Assembly: GCF_041740695.1 (NCBI RefSeq)
Contig: NZ_JBGSLK010000093.1
Span: 62,001 to 126,000 of the forward strand
DNA length: 64,000 bases
From: Haliscomenobacter sp041740695
Lineage (GTDB): Bacteria; Bacteroidota; Bacteroidia; Chitinophagales; Saprospiraceae
Direction of reading: 5' to 3'
Below, one piece after another: positions 32,775 through 42,745 of the stretch (position 1 is the first letter of the stretch; each line of letters starts with the position of its first letter). The notes under the pieces were generated by a model. That model ran no database searches and had not been told where the DNA came from. It saw only the letters and a program-made list of their open reading frames with translations. The position numbers were made by a program, and so were the translations under genes.

Positions 32775-35700
32775 ATGAAATTTTCAGGCATACTTCTTAT
32801 TCTATTCCTTTTAATCTGGGGCTGCAACAACAACAAAGCAACCCTTTTTGAACAACTATCACCTCAAAAAACCGGGGTGACCTTCACCAATACCATCTCC
32901 GACAATGATTCCTTCAACATCCTGACTTACGAGTACATTTATAACGGTGGTGGGGTCGCCATCGCGGATTTTAACCAGGATGGTTTGCAGGACTTGTTTT
33001 TTTCGGGCAACCAGGTTGAAAACAAACTCTACTTGAACAAAGGAGACTGGAAGTTTGAAGACATTACCGCCCAGGCGGGGGTAGGAGGGAAGGAGCGTTG
33101 GAAATCCGGCGTAGCCATCACCGACCTCAATTACGATGGCCGCATGGATATTTACGTGGCCTGTATGACTTACACCCCGGGCGCACGTCGGGCCAATTTA
33201 TTTTACGTTAACCAGGGCAATGACACAAACGGTCTTCCCACCTTTAAAGAAATGGCCGCAGAATATGGCATTGCCGATACTGCTTACACGACGGCCTGCG
33301 CTTTTTTGGATTACGACAATGATGGCGATCAGGATCTCTACCTAGCAGTCAATCACCAGCGCAAAAAAGGAAACAATAACTTGTCGGCCAATTCATTCCA
33401 TACCAGAAACGCTGATTCCATCTCCTTCAACCACGATAAATTGTACCGCAACGATTGGGATCCAGTGCGCGAACATGCAGTGTTCACCGATGTGTCTCTA
33501 GCTGCAGGCATCAAAGGTGAAGGCTTTGGCCTAGCCATCAACATCACCGACCTCAACCGCGACGGCTGGAAAGACATCTATGTGAGCAATGATTACCTCA
33601 CCAACGATCACCTCTACATCAACAACCAGGACGGTACCTTCACGGATCGATTGGGAGAATACCTTAAACATACCTCTTACTCCGCCATGGGCAATGAAGT
33701 GGTTGACCTTAACAACGATGGGTTGGTCGATATTCTCGCTGTCGACATGATGCCAGAGGATAACTACCGGCGCAAAACCATGTTGCCAGCCAACAATTAC
33801 AACACCTTCCAGAATTTCGAAGAGTTCAAATATGTGCACCAATATGTGCGCAATACCTTACAACTTAACCAAGGAAATGCTCCGGGAACCAACACACCCG
33901 TGTTCAGTGAAATAGCCATGTTCTCCGGAATCAGTTCAACGGATTGGAGCTGGACACCCCTTGCCGCTGATTTTGATCAGGACGGCTATCGCGATTTGAT
34001 CGTTACCAATGGTTTCCCGAAAGACGTAACCGACCTGGATTTTGGCGAATACAACTCCAATGCCAATACCTATGCCTCACCTGGTTTTTTGAACGACAAT
34101 ATTCCCTCCGTAAAGCTCAAAAACTACGCCTTCCGCAATCGCGGGGATTTGACTTTTGAAAACATGGGTGAAAAATGGGGGATTACGGAAACCTCCTTTT
34201 CCAATGGAGCCGCGTATGGAGATTTGGACAATGATGGTGATTTGGATTATGTGGTGAATAACATTAATGATCCGGCGTCGATTTTTCGGAATAATGCCGC
34301 CCGCCCCAACGGGTGGTTATCCATACAATTACACGGCGATTCCCTGAACCCCATGGGACTGGGCACCTGGATTGAAATCCAATACGGCGACAAGCAAAAA
34401 CAGGTTTGGGAACACAGCATTTACCGGGGTTACCTTTCTTCTATGCAAGCTTTGGCCCATTTTGGACTGGGCAAAAATGAGGTAGTGGATAAAGTAATCA
34501 TTACCTGGCCCAATCAAAAGCAACAAGTACTGACCCAAGTCAAAGCCAATCAGGTACTGGACATCAAGTATCGGGATGCCAAAGTGAATCAATCACCGCC
34601 TCCGCCACCGATCCAACCCTGGTTCAACAACGTAACGGCTGCGACCGGAGTGAACTACATGCACACCGAAACGGATTTTATTGATTTTAACCTGCAACCC
34701 CTTTTGCCGCATAAACTATCCCAATACGGCCCCGGTCTGGCAGTAGCCGACGTCAATGGCGATCAACTCGATGATTTCTTCGTATCGGCTGGGCACTTCC
34801 GCAAAGGGCGCTTCTTTATCCAAAAAACAGATGGCACCTTTCAGGAGCGCGACTTAATGGAAGGGCCGGATGGTCGTGACAAACGGGGCGAAGACTTGGG
34901 CGTGTTGTTTTTTGACGCGGACGGGGACGGTGATCAAGATTTGTACTCCGTACGCGGTGGGGTAGAGTTTCCTGCAGATGAACCTTCCTATCAGGATATT
35001 TTATACCTTAATAACAATGGTCAATTTAGTCCAGCAAAAGGTGCCTTGCCTGCCTTCCTCAAAAGTGGCTCCTGCGTCAGAGCTGCCGATTATGATCGGG
35101 ACGGCGACTTGGACCTATTTATCGGTGGGCGTACCCGACACAAAGAATACCCCAAGCCTGTGAGCAGCTACTTGCTGCGCAATGAAAGTAAAGCGGGCAA
35201 GCCCAAATTTGTACTGGCGAACGATCAAATCGCTCCTGAATTGAATGACTTAGGCCTGGTTTGTGATGCCTTGTGGACGGATTATGACCAAGATGGTTGG
35301 GTGGATCTGATGTTGGCTGGCGAGTGGATGCCGCTTACTTTGTTTAAAAACAAACAGGGCAAATTGAGCAATGCGACCAAGGGTAGTGGTCTGGAAAATT
35401 TCCCAGGTTGGTGGAATAGTTTGGTCGGTGCTGATTTTGATGCGGATGGCGACATCGATTACCTAGCTGGTAATCTGGGGTTGAATACCTTGTTCAAAGC
35501 CTCTCCCAAGCAGCCGCTAGGAGTGTATGCTGCCGACTTCGATGGCAACCAAGGGTATGATGTAATTCCTTCCGCTTTTTTTTCCAATCAAAAAGGGGCA
35601 CTGGAAGAATTCCCCTACCACAACCGATTGGACATGGACAAGCAGTTGATTTTGAGCAAGCGAAGCTACCTCATGCACGCTGAGTTTGCCAAAATCAACA

Positions 35701-36329
35701 TGACCCAATATTTGAGCAACTTTCCGACCATCAAACCCTTGCACCTAACCGCTACCAACCTGCAAAGTAGCTTTATCCGCAATATGGGTAAAGGTAAATT
35801 TGTAGTGGAAGCCCTACCTGACGCGGCTCAATTGGCCCCGATTTATGGCATGATGACTGGAGATTGGAATGCTGATGGTCATTTGGACGCACTTTGTGTG
35901 GGCAACGATTATGGCATGGAAGTAACTACCGGACATTGTGATGCCTTGAACGGATTGTTATTATTGGGTGATGGCAAAGGTGGATTTAGTAAATGTTCCT
36001 TGCAACAATCTGGGTTTTATGTGCCTGGAGATGCTAAAAGTTTGGTGCAGTTGAGCAACGCCAAAGGTGAGTTGTACCTGGTAACTGGTCAAAACCGTGG
36101 CCCATTACAAGTGTTTACTTCTTTTGCATCAGGTACAAAATTGTTGAACTATACCCAGAACGATGCGCAGGCTGAGGTAAAACTCAATGGCGGAAAAATT
36201 TTGTTTTATGAGTTGTACCACGGCGCCGGGTTTTTATCTCAATCTGCTCGGAAAATTGCCATCCCTAAAATCGCAAAGGAAATAACCTATACTGATTTTA
36301 GGGGAAAAAAGCGGGTAGTCAAATTTTAA
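32775..36329 (+). CDS. FG-GAP/ASPIC-UnbV lipoprotein
   Basis: A 1184-residue lipoprotein (signal peptide with lipobox LIWGC, Cys16). Many Ca-binding FG-GAP/VCBS-type repeats carry DxDxDG cores such as DFNQDGLQDLFF, DYDNDGDQDLYL, DLNRDGWKDIYV, DLDNDGDLDYVV, DFDADGDIDYLA and DWNADGHLDAL, consistent with a beta-propeller. An ASPIC/UnbV module lies at about 511-602 (GWLSIQLHGDSLNPMGLGTWIEI to VIITWPNQKQQVL), after which a second propeller-like half begins. Such proteins are common in Bacteroidota near SusC/SusD loci and are thought to act at the cell surface; the ligand is unknown. It probably forms an operon with the next gene, 23 bases downstream. Confidence 0.92.
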   Translation: MKFSGILLILFLLIWGCNNNKATLFEQLSPQKTGVTFTNTISDNDSFNILTYEYIYNGGGVAIADFNQDGLQDLFFSGNQVENKLYLNKGDWKFEDITAQAGVGGKERWKSGVAITDLNYDGRMDIYVACMTYTPGARRANLFYVNQGNDTNGLPTFKEMAAEYGIADTAYTTACAFLDYDNDGDQDLYLAVNHQRKKGNNNLSANSFHTRNADSISFNHDKLYRNDWDPVREHAVFTDVSLAAGIKGEGFGLAINITDLNRDGWKDIYVSNDYLTNDHLYINNQDGTFTDRLGEYLKHTSYSAMGNEVVDLNNDGLVDILAVDMMPEDNYRRKTMLPANNYNTFQNFEEFKYVHQYVRNTLQLNQGNAPGTNTPVFSEIAMFSGISSTDWSWTPLAADFDQDGYRDLIVTNGFPKDVTDLDFGEYNSNANTYASPGFLNDNIPSVKLKNYAFRNRGDLTFENMGEKWGITETSFSNGAAYGDLDNDGDLDYVVNNINDPASIFRNNAARPNGWLSIQLHGDSLNPMGLGTWIEIQYGDKQKQVWEHSIYRGYLSSMQALAHFGLGKNEVVDKVIITWPNQKQQVLTQVKANQVLDIKYRDAKVNQSPPPPPIQPWFNNVTAATGVNYMHTETDFIDFNLQPLLPHKLSQYGPGLAVADVNGDQLDDFFVSAGHFRKGRFFIQKTDGTFQERDLMEGPDGRDKRGEDLGVLFFDADGDGDQDLYSVRGGVEFPADEPSYQDILYLNNNGQFSPAKGALPAFLKSGSCVRAADYDRDGDLDLFIGGRTRHKEYPKPVSSYLLRNESKAGKPKFVLANDQIAPELNDLGLVCDALWTDYDQDGWVDLMLAGEWMPLTLFKNKQGKLSNATKGSGLENFPGWWNSLVGADFDADGDIDYLAGNLGLNTLFKASPKQPLGVYAADFDGNQGYDVIPSAFFSNQKGALEEFPYHNRLDMDKQLILSKRSYLMHAEFAKINMTQYLSNFPTIKPLHLTATNLQSSFIRNMGKGKFVVEALPDAAQLAPIYGMMTGDWNADGHLDALCVGNDYGMEVTTGHCDALNGLLLLGDGKGGFSKCSLQQSGFYVPGDAKSLVQLSNAKGELYLVTGQNRGPLQVFTSFASGTKLLNYTQNDAQAEVKLNGGKILFYELYHGAGFLSQSARKIAIPKIAKEITYTDFRGKKRVVKF

Positions 36330-36352
36330 TTCAACAGTTAAATCTAAAAGCG

Positions 36353-37882
36353 TTGACTAAGCTCAATACCTTTTCAATTGTAGTATTTGTTGGTTTTCTT
36401 TTGTTGGTTTGGACAAATACGGCCTGTGATCAAAAAGAACAGGACCAAAAACTGGCAGAACTGTACTGTGGTGCCTGTCATATTTTCCCCAAACCGAATT
36501 TACTGGACAAAAAAGGCTGGGAAAAAGGTGTTTTGCCACAAATGGCGATCCGAATGGGGATAGCTGATCCAGATTTCAATGAGCTAAACCAAGAAGAATA
36601 CCAAACCATTCTTGAAAAAGGCGGCTTACCGCTAAAGCCGATGATCAGTAAAAAAGATTGGGGCAAGATAGTGGCCTATTACCTCAAAAATGCTCCTGAA
36701 AACATACCCGCTCAGCAGGGCGCTTTGCCGATCTCAGTCGATACTCAACTGTTTAAGCCGCAGATCATATGGCAATCCCCGGGGGAAAGACCCAATTTTT
36801 CCTTGTTAAAATACTTGCCTGAGCAAAAAACCTTGGTTGCTGGGCAGCGGGAAGGGAAAGTGTATTTGTTTAAAGGTCCTAAGCAGGTGCTTCAGGATTC
36901 TTTGTTCACGCCATCCGCTGCCAGCGATGTCCACACCGCTCAAAATGGCCAGCTCCAATTGTTGCTGATGGGGAAAATGGATCCCAATGATGCTTACTCC
37001 GGGGCTTTACTCGAAATTGGGAAAAAAGCAGGGCGTTGGGAAGTCATGCGAAGTATAGTAAATTCACTGAATCGCCCTGTACAGTTTGCTCCGTTTGATC
37101 AAAGTAAGAATGGCGAAGAAGCCTTTGCAATCAGTGAATTTGGGCATTATACGGGAGGTTTGAGTTGGCACGAAAGAACAGCTGATGGGAAAAGTAAAGT
37201 CTACCAACTTTTTAATGGACCGGGTGCTCGGATTGCCCATGTGGTTGATTTAGACCAGGATGGCAAACAGGATATTGTGGCACTGCTCAGCCAGGGAGAT
37301 GAAAAGATTATTTGGTTTAAAAACCTGGGAAAAGGGGTATTCGATCCACGGCTACTTGCCCGTTTTTCACCCATTTATGGATCTAGTTATTTGGACATCA
37401 AAGACATCAATCAGGATGGAAAACTAGACCTCATCCATTCGGCGGGAGACAATTATGATTACAGTTATGCCTTGAAAAAATACCACGGTATTCGCATTTT
37501 GCTGAACCAGGGGAACCAATATTTTGTAGAAAAGAAATTTTTGCCGCTTCATGGAGCAGGTAAAGTATTGGTTGAGGACTTTGATCAGGATGGCAAACCT
37601 GATTTGGCTTGTACCGCTTATTTTCCCGACTATACACAAAAGCCTTTGGCTGGTTTTGTGTTGTACAAAAATAAGGGAAACCTGAATTTTAGTGCCCACT
37701 CTTTCCCCATGGCTGATGCCGCTAATTGGTTGCTGATGGACAAAGGAGATGTGGACCAAGATGGCGACTGCGACATTCTGCTGGGGGCTTGCAGCATCAA
37801 TAATACGGTGCCCAAACCACTGCGCCAAACCTGGAATCAACAAGGGATCGGCGTCTTACTCTTCAGAAACCAGCTCAAGTAA
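36353..37882 (+). CDS. FG-GAP lipoprotein with a CxxCH haem motif
   Basis: A 509-residue lipoprotein starting at TTG; no ATG lies nearby in frame. The lipobox is TNTAC (Cys25), and LYCGACH (Cys39-His43) is a CxxCH covalent-haem motif, followed by the small cytochrome-like segment (to about residue 120). The remainder has propeller repeats with DLDQDGKQDIVA, DINQDGKLDLIH, DFDQDGKPDLAC and DVDQDGDCDILL cores. It thus combines a mini cytochrome c with an FG-GAP propeller. A methionine axial ligand is not obvious (MISK, MAIRM are candidates). It is 23 bases after the ASPIC/UnbV gene and probably co-transcribed. Confidence 0.88.
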   Translation: MTKLNTFSIVVFVGFLLLVWTNTACDQKEQDQKLAELYCGACHIFPKPNLLDKKGWEKGVLPQMAIRMGIADPDFNELNQEEYQTILEKGGLPLKPMISKKDWGKIVAYYLKNAPENIPAQQGALPISVDTQLFKPQIIWQSPGERPNFSLLKYLPEQKTLVAGQREGKVYLFKGPKQVLQDSLFTPSAASDVHTAQNGQLQLLLMGKMDPNDAYSGALLEIGKKAGRWEVMRSIVNSLNRPVQFAPFDQSKNGEEAFAISEFGHYTGGLSWHERTADGKSKVYQLFNGPGARIAHVVDLDQDGKQDIVALLSQGDEKIIWFKNLGKGVFDPRLLARFSPIYGSSYLDIKDINQDGKLDLIHSAGDNYDYSYALKKYHGIRILLNQGNQYFVEKKFLPLHGAGKVLVEDFDQDGKPDLACTAYFPDYTQKPLAGFVLYKNKGNLNFSAHSFPMADAANWLLMDKGDVDQDGDCDILLGACSINNTVPKPLRQTWNQQGIGVLLFRNQLK

Positions 37883-37925
37883 CCAAAATCGCGCAGCTTT
37901 TCCTGTTTTTTCCCAACACGTTCCT

Positions 37926-37933
37926 TATCTTTG
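37926..37933 (+). promoter_or_regulatory. Candidate -7 box for transketolase
   Basis: TATCTTTG fits TAnnTTTG, 57 bases before the tkt ATG. Upstream is T-rich, but an exact -33 TTTG is not evident. Confidence 0.4.
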
Positions 37934-37989
37934 GCCCATTCTTTTTAATAAACAAACAATTAACACACAAACTGCTATCAATTTAAGTT

Positions 37990-40017
37990 ATGGCAAATAA
38001 CCTTTCCCTGCGGGCTGCCGACAACATTCGTATCCTGTCGGCGGCGATGGTAGAAAAAGCACAATCTGGTCACCCTGGTGGCCCCATGGGTGGTGCTGAT
38101 TTTACCCATGTGCTTTATTCCGAGTTTTTGGAATACGATCCAAGTGACATGCATTGGCCGCTGCGCGACCGATTTTTTCTCGACCCAGGCCACATGTCAG
38201 CCATGTTGTACGGGCAACAAGCCTTATTGGGCAATTATACCTTGGAAGAAATCAGCAATTTTCGCCAATGGGGCAGCCCAACTCCAGGACACCCCGAAGT
38301 CGACGTTGAACGGGGTATTGAAAACACTTCCGGTCCGCTGGGCTTAGGCCACACTTTTGGCATTGGCGCGGCTATTGCCGAGCGCTTTTTGGCTCAACGT
38401 TTTGGCGAAGAAGTTGCGCACAAAACTTACATCTACATCTCCGACGGCGGGGTGCAAGAGGAAATTTCGCAAGGTGCTGGCCGGATTGCCGGTTTTTTGG
38501 GCCTGGGCAATATTGTGATGTTTTACGACGCCAACGACATTCAGCTTTCTACGGAGGTTGATGCGGTGACCAATGAAGATACCGCTAAAAAATACGAAGC
38601 CTGGCATTGGCATGTACAAACTGTAGTTGGCAATGACCACGATGCGATTCGAGCTGCCATCAAAGCAGCCCTTGCCGAAACCGATCGCCCTTCCTTGATC
38701 ATCGGCAAAACCATCATGGGCAAAGGGGTAAAAAAAGAAGATGGTTCGGCTTTTGAAGGCGAAGTGGAATTGCATGGTAAACCACTGGGGCAATCCAAAG
38801 CTTCTTATACCAAAACCATCGAAGGTTTGGGCGGCGACCCCAGCAATCCTTTCCAGATTTTCCCCGATGTAGTAGAATACTATGCGGGTATTTTGGACCA
38901 AAAACGCAAGGCTGCCGCAGCGCGCAAAGCCAATTTTGCGAGCTGGGAACAAGCCAACCCGGTACAAGCAGCTAAATTTTCTACGTGGTTGAGTGGCAAA
39001 CTGCCCGAAATCAACTGGGGTGAAATTGTCCAAAAAGAAAACGATGCCACCCGCAATGCTTCCGGCAATGTATTGGCTTACCTGGCTGGAAAAGTAGAAA
39101 ACCTCATTGTGGCTTCAGCCGACTTGAGCAATTCGGACAAAACGGATAGTTTTTTGAAAAAGACCCATGCCTTCACCAAAGGTGATTTTTCGGGCTCCTT
39201 CCTGCAAGCGGGGGTGGCTGAGTTGACCATGTCCGCTTTGTCGATTGGGATGTCACTTCACGGTGGAGTAATTCCGGTATGTGCTACATTTTTTGCCTTT
39301 TCCGATTACATGAAGCCCGCCATACGGGTAGCAGCCTTGATGGAAAAGCAGGTGATTTTTGTATGGACCCACGATGCTTTCCGGGTAGGGGAGGATGGCC
39401 CTACGCACCAGCCAGTCGAGCAGGAAGCGCAGTTGCGTTTGTTGGAGCAGTTGAAGAACCACTCGGGCAAAAATGGCATTTTGGCGCTGCGCCCAGCCGA
39501 TAGCCACGAAACCACCATTTGCTGGAAATTGGCCTTGGAAAATCAGCATTCACCTTCCGGCTTGATCCTGTCTCGTCAAAACATCAACGATTTGCCCGCA
39601 GCATCCAGCCGATTCGCGGAGGCTAGTCAGGCTGAACGGGGTGCGTACATCGTGCAAAATTGTGTGGGTACACCGGATGTGATTTTAGTTGCCAATGGCT
39701 CCGAAGTAGCTACTTTGGTTGCCGGGGCTAAAAAATTGAGCGAAGAGAAAGGTTTGAAGATACGGATTGTGTCCGCGCCGTCCGAAGGCTTATTCCGTAC
39801 CCAATCGGTAGATTATCAAGAAACAGTATTGCCATCAAATGTGCCTACTTTTGGTCTTACTGCTGGACTACCCGTTACCATGCGTGGCTTGGTCGGAAGC
39901 CGCGGCAAGGTTTGGGGTTTGAACCATTTTGGGTATTCGGCGCCTTACAAGGTGTTGGATGAAAAATTTGGCTTTACTCCAGATAACGTCTTCCAACAGG
40001 TAGTAGAAATGTTGTAA
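37990..40017 (+). CDS. tkt: Transketolase
   Basis: A full-length 675-residue transketolase, moving two-carbon units between sugar phosphates with thiamine diphosphate. The N-terminal motif AQSGHPGGPMG and DPGHMSAMLYG are typical. The ThDP/Mg motif reads ISDGGVQEE to YDANDI (about 150-185), with SDG in place of the usual GDG. The catalytic Glu is Glu411 in AGVAELTMSALSIG, where most transketolases have REH instead of AEL, so it belongs to a divergent subgroup. FAFSDYMKPAIRVAALM and HDAFRVGEDGPTHQPVEQ follow as expected. Monocistronic, with a hairpin terminator downstream. Confidence 0.92.
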   Translation: MANNLSLRAADNIRILSAAMVEKAQSGHPGGPMGGADFTHVLYSEFLEYDPSDMHWPLRDRFFLDPGHMSAMLYGQQALLGNYTLEEISNFRQWGSPTPGHPEVDVERGIENTSGPLGLGHTFGIGAAIAERFLAQRFGEEVAHKTYIYISDGGVQEEISQGAGRIAGFLGLGNIVMFYDANDIQLSTEVDAVTNEDTAKKYEAWHWHVQTVVGNDHDAIRAAIKAALAETDRPSLIIGKTIMGKGVKKEDGSAFEGEVELHGKPLGQSKASYTKTIEGLGGDPSNPFQIFPDVVEYYAGILDQKRKAAAARKANFASWEQANPVQAAKFSTWLSGKLPEINWGEIVQKENDATRNASGNVLAYLAGKVENLIVASADLSNSDKTDSFLKKTHAFTKGDFSGSFLQAGVAELTMSALSIGMSLHGGVIPVCATFFAFSDYMKPAIRVAALMEKQVIFVWTHDAFRVGEDGPTHQPVEQEAQLRLLEQLKNHSGKNGILALRPADSHETTICWKLALENQHSPSGLILSRQNINDLPAASSRFAEASQAERGAYIVQNCVGTPDVILVANGSEVATLVAGAKKLSEEKGLKIRIVSAPSEGLFRTQSVDYQETVLPSNVPTFGLTAGLPVTMRGLVGSRGKVWGLNHFGYSAPYKVLDEKFGFTPDNVFQQVVEML

Positions 40018-40038
40018 TTACAACTTACCAGAATAAAA

Positions 40039-40074
40039 AAGAGGCTTCTCCACGATCATGCGGAGAAGCCTCTT
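40039..40074. terminator. Bidirectional terminator
   Basis: AAGAGGCTTCTCC (40039-40051) pairs perfectly with GGAGAAGCCTCTT (40062-40074), preceded by AAAAA and followed by CTTGTTTT. It lies between the convergent tkt and TPR genes. Confidence 0.8.
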
Positions 40075-40103
40075 CTTGTTTTATGCGTTCTTTTGCTTAG
40101 GTT

Positions 40104-41720
40104 TTACCGCTTACCTCCTCCAGCAATTGCCGCTTCAATATTTTTAATGGTCGTCTTGATGTCCTCATTCACAGGATCCAGGACTTCCATCTTTTTGAAG
40201 TATTCGAGGGCCTTGGTTAGGTCCGGCGTTTCGATGTGGTTCACGTAGTACTCACCCAAGTAAGCATAAGCAGCAATGACGTTTGTTTTGGTCCGCTGGT
40301 CTGCTTTATCGAGGGTAGGTTCGGTCAACTCAAGGAATTTTTCGTAGAATGGCTTGGCCATTGATTTTTTGTCAGCAGTATCCAAGGCAGTATTGATCCG
40401 CGCACGCGTATACCAACCAGCAGCATAAGTTGGGTTCATCTCGTTCACCTTGCGGTAAGCAGAGTCAGCCAATGCGTAGTTCTTCATTACCATGTGGCTG
40501 TTGCCAATGAAGAAGTAATCTTGATTGGTTGGTGCTACTTTCTGAATCTTTTGATTGTAGTACTCCAATGCCTTATCATAGTCCTTACCATCGTAGTACA
40601 TTCTACCGACCATATCGTAAACCTCGGTACGGGCACTATCCATCTCTACTACTTTCATGTAGTTCATGGCGGCAACATCTTTTTCGCCCAATTTGGCCGC
40701 TGCCTTGGCGTAGTACTCGTAGTCAGAAGCATACTTCTTACGGTTCACTTCTTTTTCAAAGAACATTTTTGAAGCATCAAAAGACTCCTGGAAACTGCCT
40801 TTTTCGTAATGCGCCCAAGCCAAATAGCGGTACATTTCACCACGAGCCTGGTCTTGTTGCATTACCATTTTTGCCTCAGGAATGGCCCGATCGTAGTCTT
40901 TTGCCAATACAGTCAAGAAACGCACCAAACGGGCTCGTGCGTCAATATCCGTGCCCACCAATTCTACATACTTGGACAACAGTGGGGTACCTTTGGTATA
41001 CAATCCATTGTTGAAGTAGATCTCATACAAATCCTTGTAGGCAGGTGGATAACTGGGGAATTTCGCAACGATTTCTTCCAGGTTCTTCTGCGCTACATCC
41101 GGAATCCCGCTTTTTAAGTAGGTACGCGCGATTTTCATCAGGATTTCTGGATTCTGCTTGTCCTTTTCCGATGCAAAAGTATAGTTGGTTTGTGCTTCGC
41201 CAATTTTATCAGCAGCAACCTGAGCATCACCCAACAACATGAAATAACGTGGATTTTTGGTATCGTTGTCACGAGCCAAAGTGAAATTTTCCAACGCTTT
41301 ATTGATGTTTGGTTTTTGACTGGTCAAATAGGCACTACCGATTAGCGCGTAAGCTTCGGCAGGTTTTTTCTTGACAACGCGCAAAGCACGACCAAAGGAT
41401 TTTTCAGCATCCTGGCCCAGGCCTTTGTCCAAGGCGATTTTACCAACACCGATGTGGGGTGCTGGAGCGTCTGGTGCTAAAGCTAAACCTTTACTGTACC
41501 AAAAAGCAGCGGAGTCCAGTGCTTCATCGTAGTAAAAGGTTTCGCCCAGATAGTAGTAGCCATCACCATTGGTTGGCTCATTTTTGATCAATTCTCTGGC
41601 CATTTTGCGGGCACCGGAGATGTTTTCATCAGACATCATCTTTTGGATTTCCGCTACGGTTTGCGCAAATGCTCCTTGCGAAACCAAAATGAATACAGAC
41701 CACAACACAAGTTTCTTCAT
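40104..41720 (-). CDS. TPR-repeat exported protein
   Basis: A 538-residue protein: signal peptide MKKLVLWSVFILVSQGAFAQ, then tetratricopeptide repeats along the whole length (for example GYYYLGETFYYDEALDSAAFWYSKGLALAP, YDMVGRMYYDGKDYDKALEYYNQKI, YAAGWYTRARIN). There is no lipobox or catalytic motif, so it is a periplasmic or outer-membrane scaffold. The start is ATG 41718-41720; the longer frame adds nine unsupported residues. It is the last gene of the exbB-exbD-tonB operon, 35 bases after the PstS-like gene, so it may belong to the energy transduction system. The terminator is at 40039-40074. Confidence 0.85.
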   Translation of the reverse strand: MKKLVLWSVFILVSQGAFAQTVAEIQKMMSDENISGARKMARELIKNEPTNGDGYYYLGETFYYDEALDSAAFWYSKGLALAPDAPAPHIGVGKIALDKGLGQDAEKSFGRALRVVKKKPAEAYALIGSAYLTSQKPNINKALENFTLARDNDTKNPRYFMLLGDAQVAADKIGEAQTNYTFASEKDKQNPEILMKIARTYLKSGIPDVAQKNLEEIVAKFPSYPPAYKDLYEIYFNNGLYTKGTPLLSKYVELVGTDIDARARLVRFLTVLAKDYDRAIPEAKMVMQQDQARGEMYRYLAWAHYEKGSFQESFDASKMFFEKEVNRKKYASDYEYYAKAAAKLGEKDVAAMNYMKVVEMDSARTEVYDMVGRMYYDGKDYDKALEYYNQKIQKVAPTNQDYFFIGNSHMVMKNYALADSAYRKVNEMNPTYAAGWYTRARINTALDTADKKSMAKPFYEKFLELTEPTLDKADQRTKTNVIAAYAYLGEYYVNHIETPDLTKALEYFKKMEVLDPVNEDIKTTIKNIEAAIAGGGKR

Positions 41721-41755
41721 TGCCGATGAATTTTGAATGGTTAGCACTTACTTGT

Positions 41756-42727
41756 CTATTTTTCAAGTTTAAAAGGTTCCGAAGTCAGTTGGATGTTGTA
41801 CTCCAGTTTGTAGTAAGGAGGAACACCCGCCTTTTGAATGATGCGTTGTCCCACGTCACTCGCTATGAATGATGCAAAACCTGTGCCTAAACCTGAACGA
41901 CCTTCCCGCGTGATGATGAAAATGTCCCGACGAAAGGGATACAATTTGTCAATCATGTTCGCAGCGTAAGGTTTGTAGGGCTTAGTGGCATTTTCTCCTT
42001 CACAAACGGATACAGCCATCAACTTCGCCTCCGACCGTAGTTTTTTACCCAATGGATCGTCGTAATCGCTGATCCAACTGTAGCCAATGATTCCCAATGC
42101 TCCGGGATGTTGTGCTACGTATTCTACTACAGAAGGATTATCTTTTAGGGCATAGGCGTTAGCGGGTAGTTTTTTGAGTTTGATCATATCCATAACGAAT
42201 TGAACCGTACTGGAATTTTGATTGTCAAACACCAAGGTGATTTTCCCACTCTTATTATTGAGACTCAATTGATCCCAGGATGTAACGTCCCCTTTCAGGA
42301 CTTTAAGAATACTTTCACACGTTAGTGCCGTATCCGGGTTATTGAGGTTCACCATAAAAGCTACCGCATCGGTAGCAATTTGGGTGGTAATAGGTCTAGA
42401 ATCGACTTTTTTCAAATAAGCTATCTCTTCAGGGCTCAGCGGTCGGGCACTGATCACAGTGCGCGCAGTGTCTTTGAGGAATTCGTTCATGGCCTGGATT
42501 CCAGGCAGGTATTTTATGTCGAGAGAAGCACGGTTGTAGGTATGCTCAAACATGTCTTCTTCGGCAATAACCAGGGGATAGAGGGTTTCGTCGGCCAGCA
42601 TGCGGAGTTTACCAAAAGTGGCACCATCCTCTGGCGTACTGTCCTTGTTGCTACATCCCGTAGAAACAAATAAAGCAAGTATAACAATAACGAACCAACG
42701 CATAGGTAATGATTTCACGATGACCAT
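41756..42727 (-). CDS. PstS-like substrate-binding lipoprotein
   Basis: A 323-residue protein with signal peptide and lipobox VSTGC, so probably a lipoprotein. It shows the periplasmic-binding-protein-like fold of PstS: AVAFMVNLNNPDTALTCESILKVLKGDVTSWDQL, and IIGYSWISDYDDP near the C-terminal half. PstS binds phosphate in ABC transport, but no pstCAB genes are here; instead it lies in a TonB operon, a gene arrangement seen in Bacteroidota. Whether it binds phosphate is unknown. Two ATGs are possible (42727 or 42703); both leave a valid signal peptide. Confidence 0.8.
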   Translation of the reverse strand: MVIVKSLPMRWFVIVILALFVSTGCSNKDSTPEDGATFGKLRMLADETLYPLVIAEEDMFEHTYNRASLDIKYLPGIQAMNEFLKDTARTVISARPLSPEEIAYLKKVDSRPITTQIATDAVAFMVNLNNPDTALTCESILKVLKGDVTSWDQLSLNNKSGKITLVFDNQNSSTVQFVMDMIKLKKLPANAYALKDNPSVVEYVAQHPGALGIIGYSWISDYDDPLGKKLRSEAKLMAVSVCEGENATKPYKPYAANMIDKLYPFRRDIFIITREGRSGLGTGFASFIASDVGQRIIQKAGVPPYYKLEYNIQLTSEPFKLEK

Positions 42728-42745
42728 GATTTAAAGGCTGAAAAA

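Noticed and set aside
41756..42727. Phosphate ABC transporter operon
   Set aside because: Only a PstS-like protein is present; neighbouring genes are tonB/exbD and a TPR protein, with no pstC, pstA or pstB.
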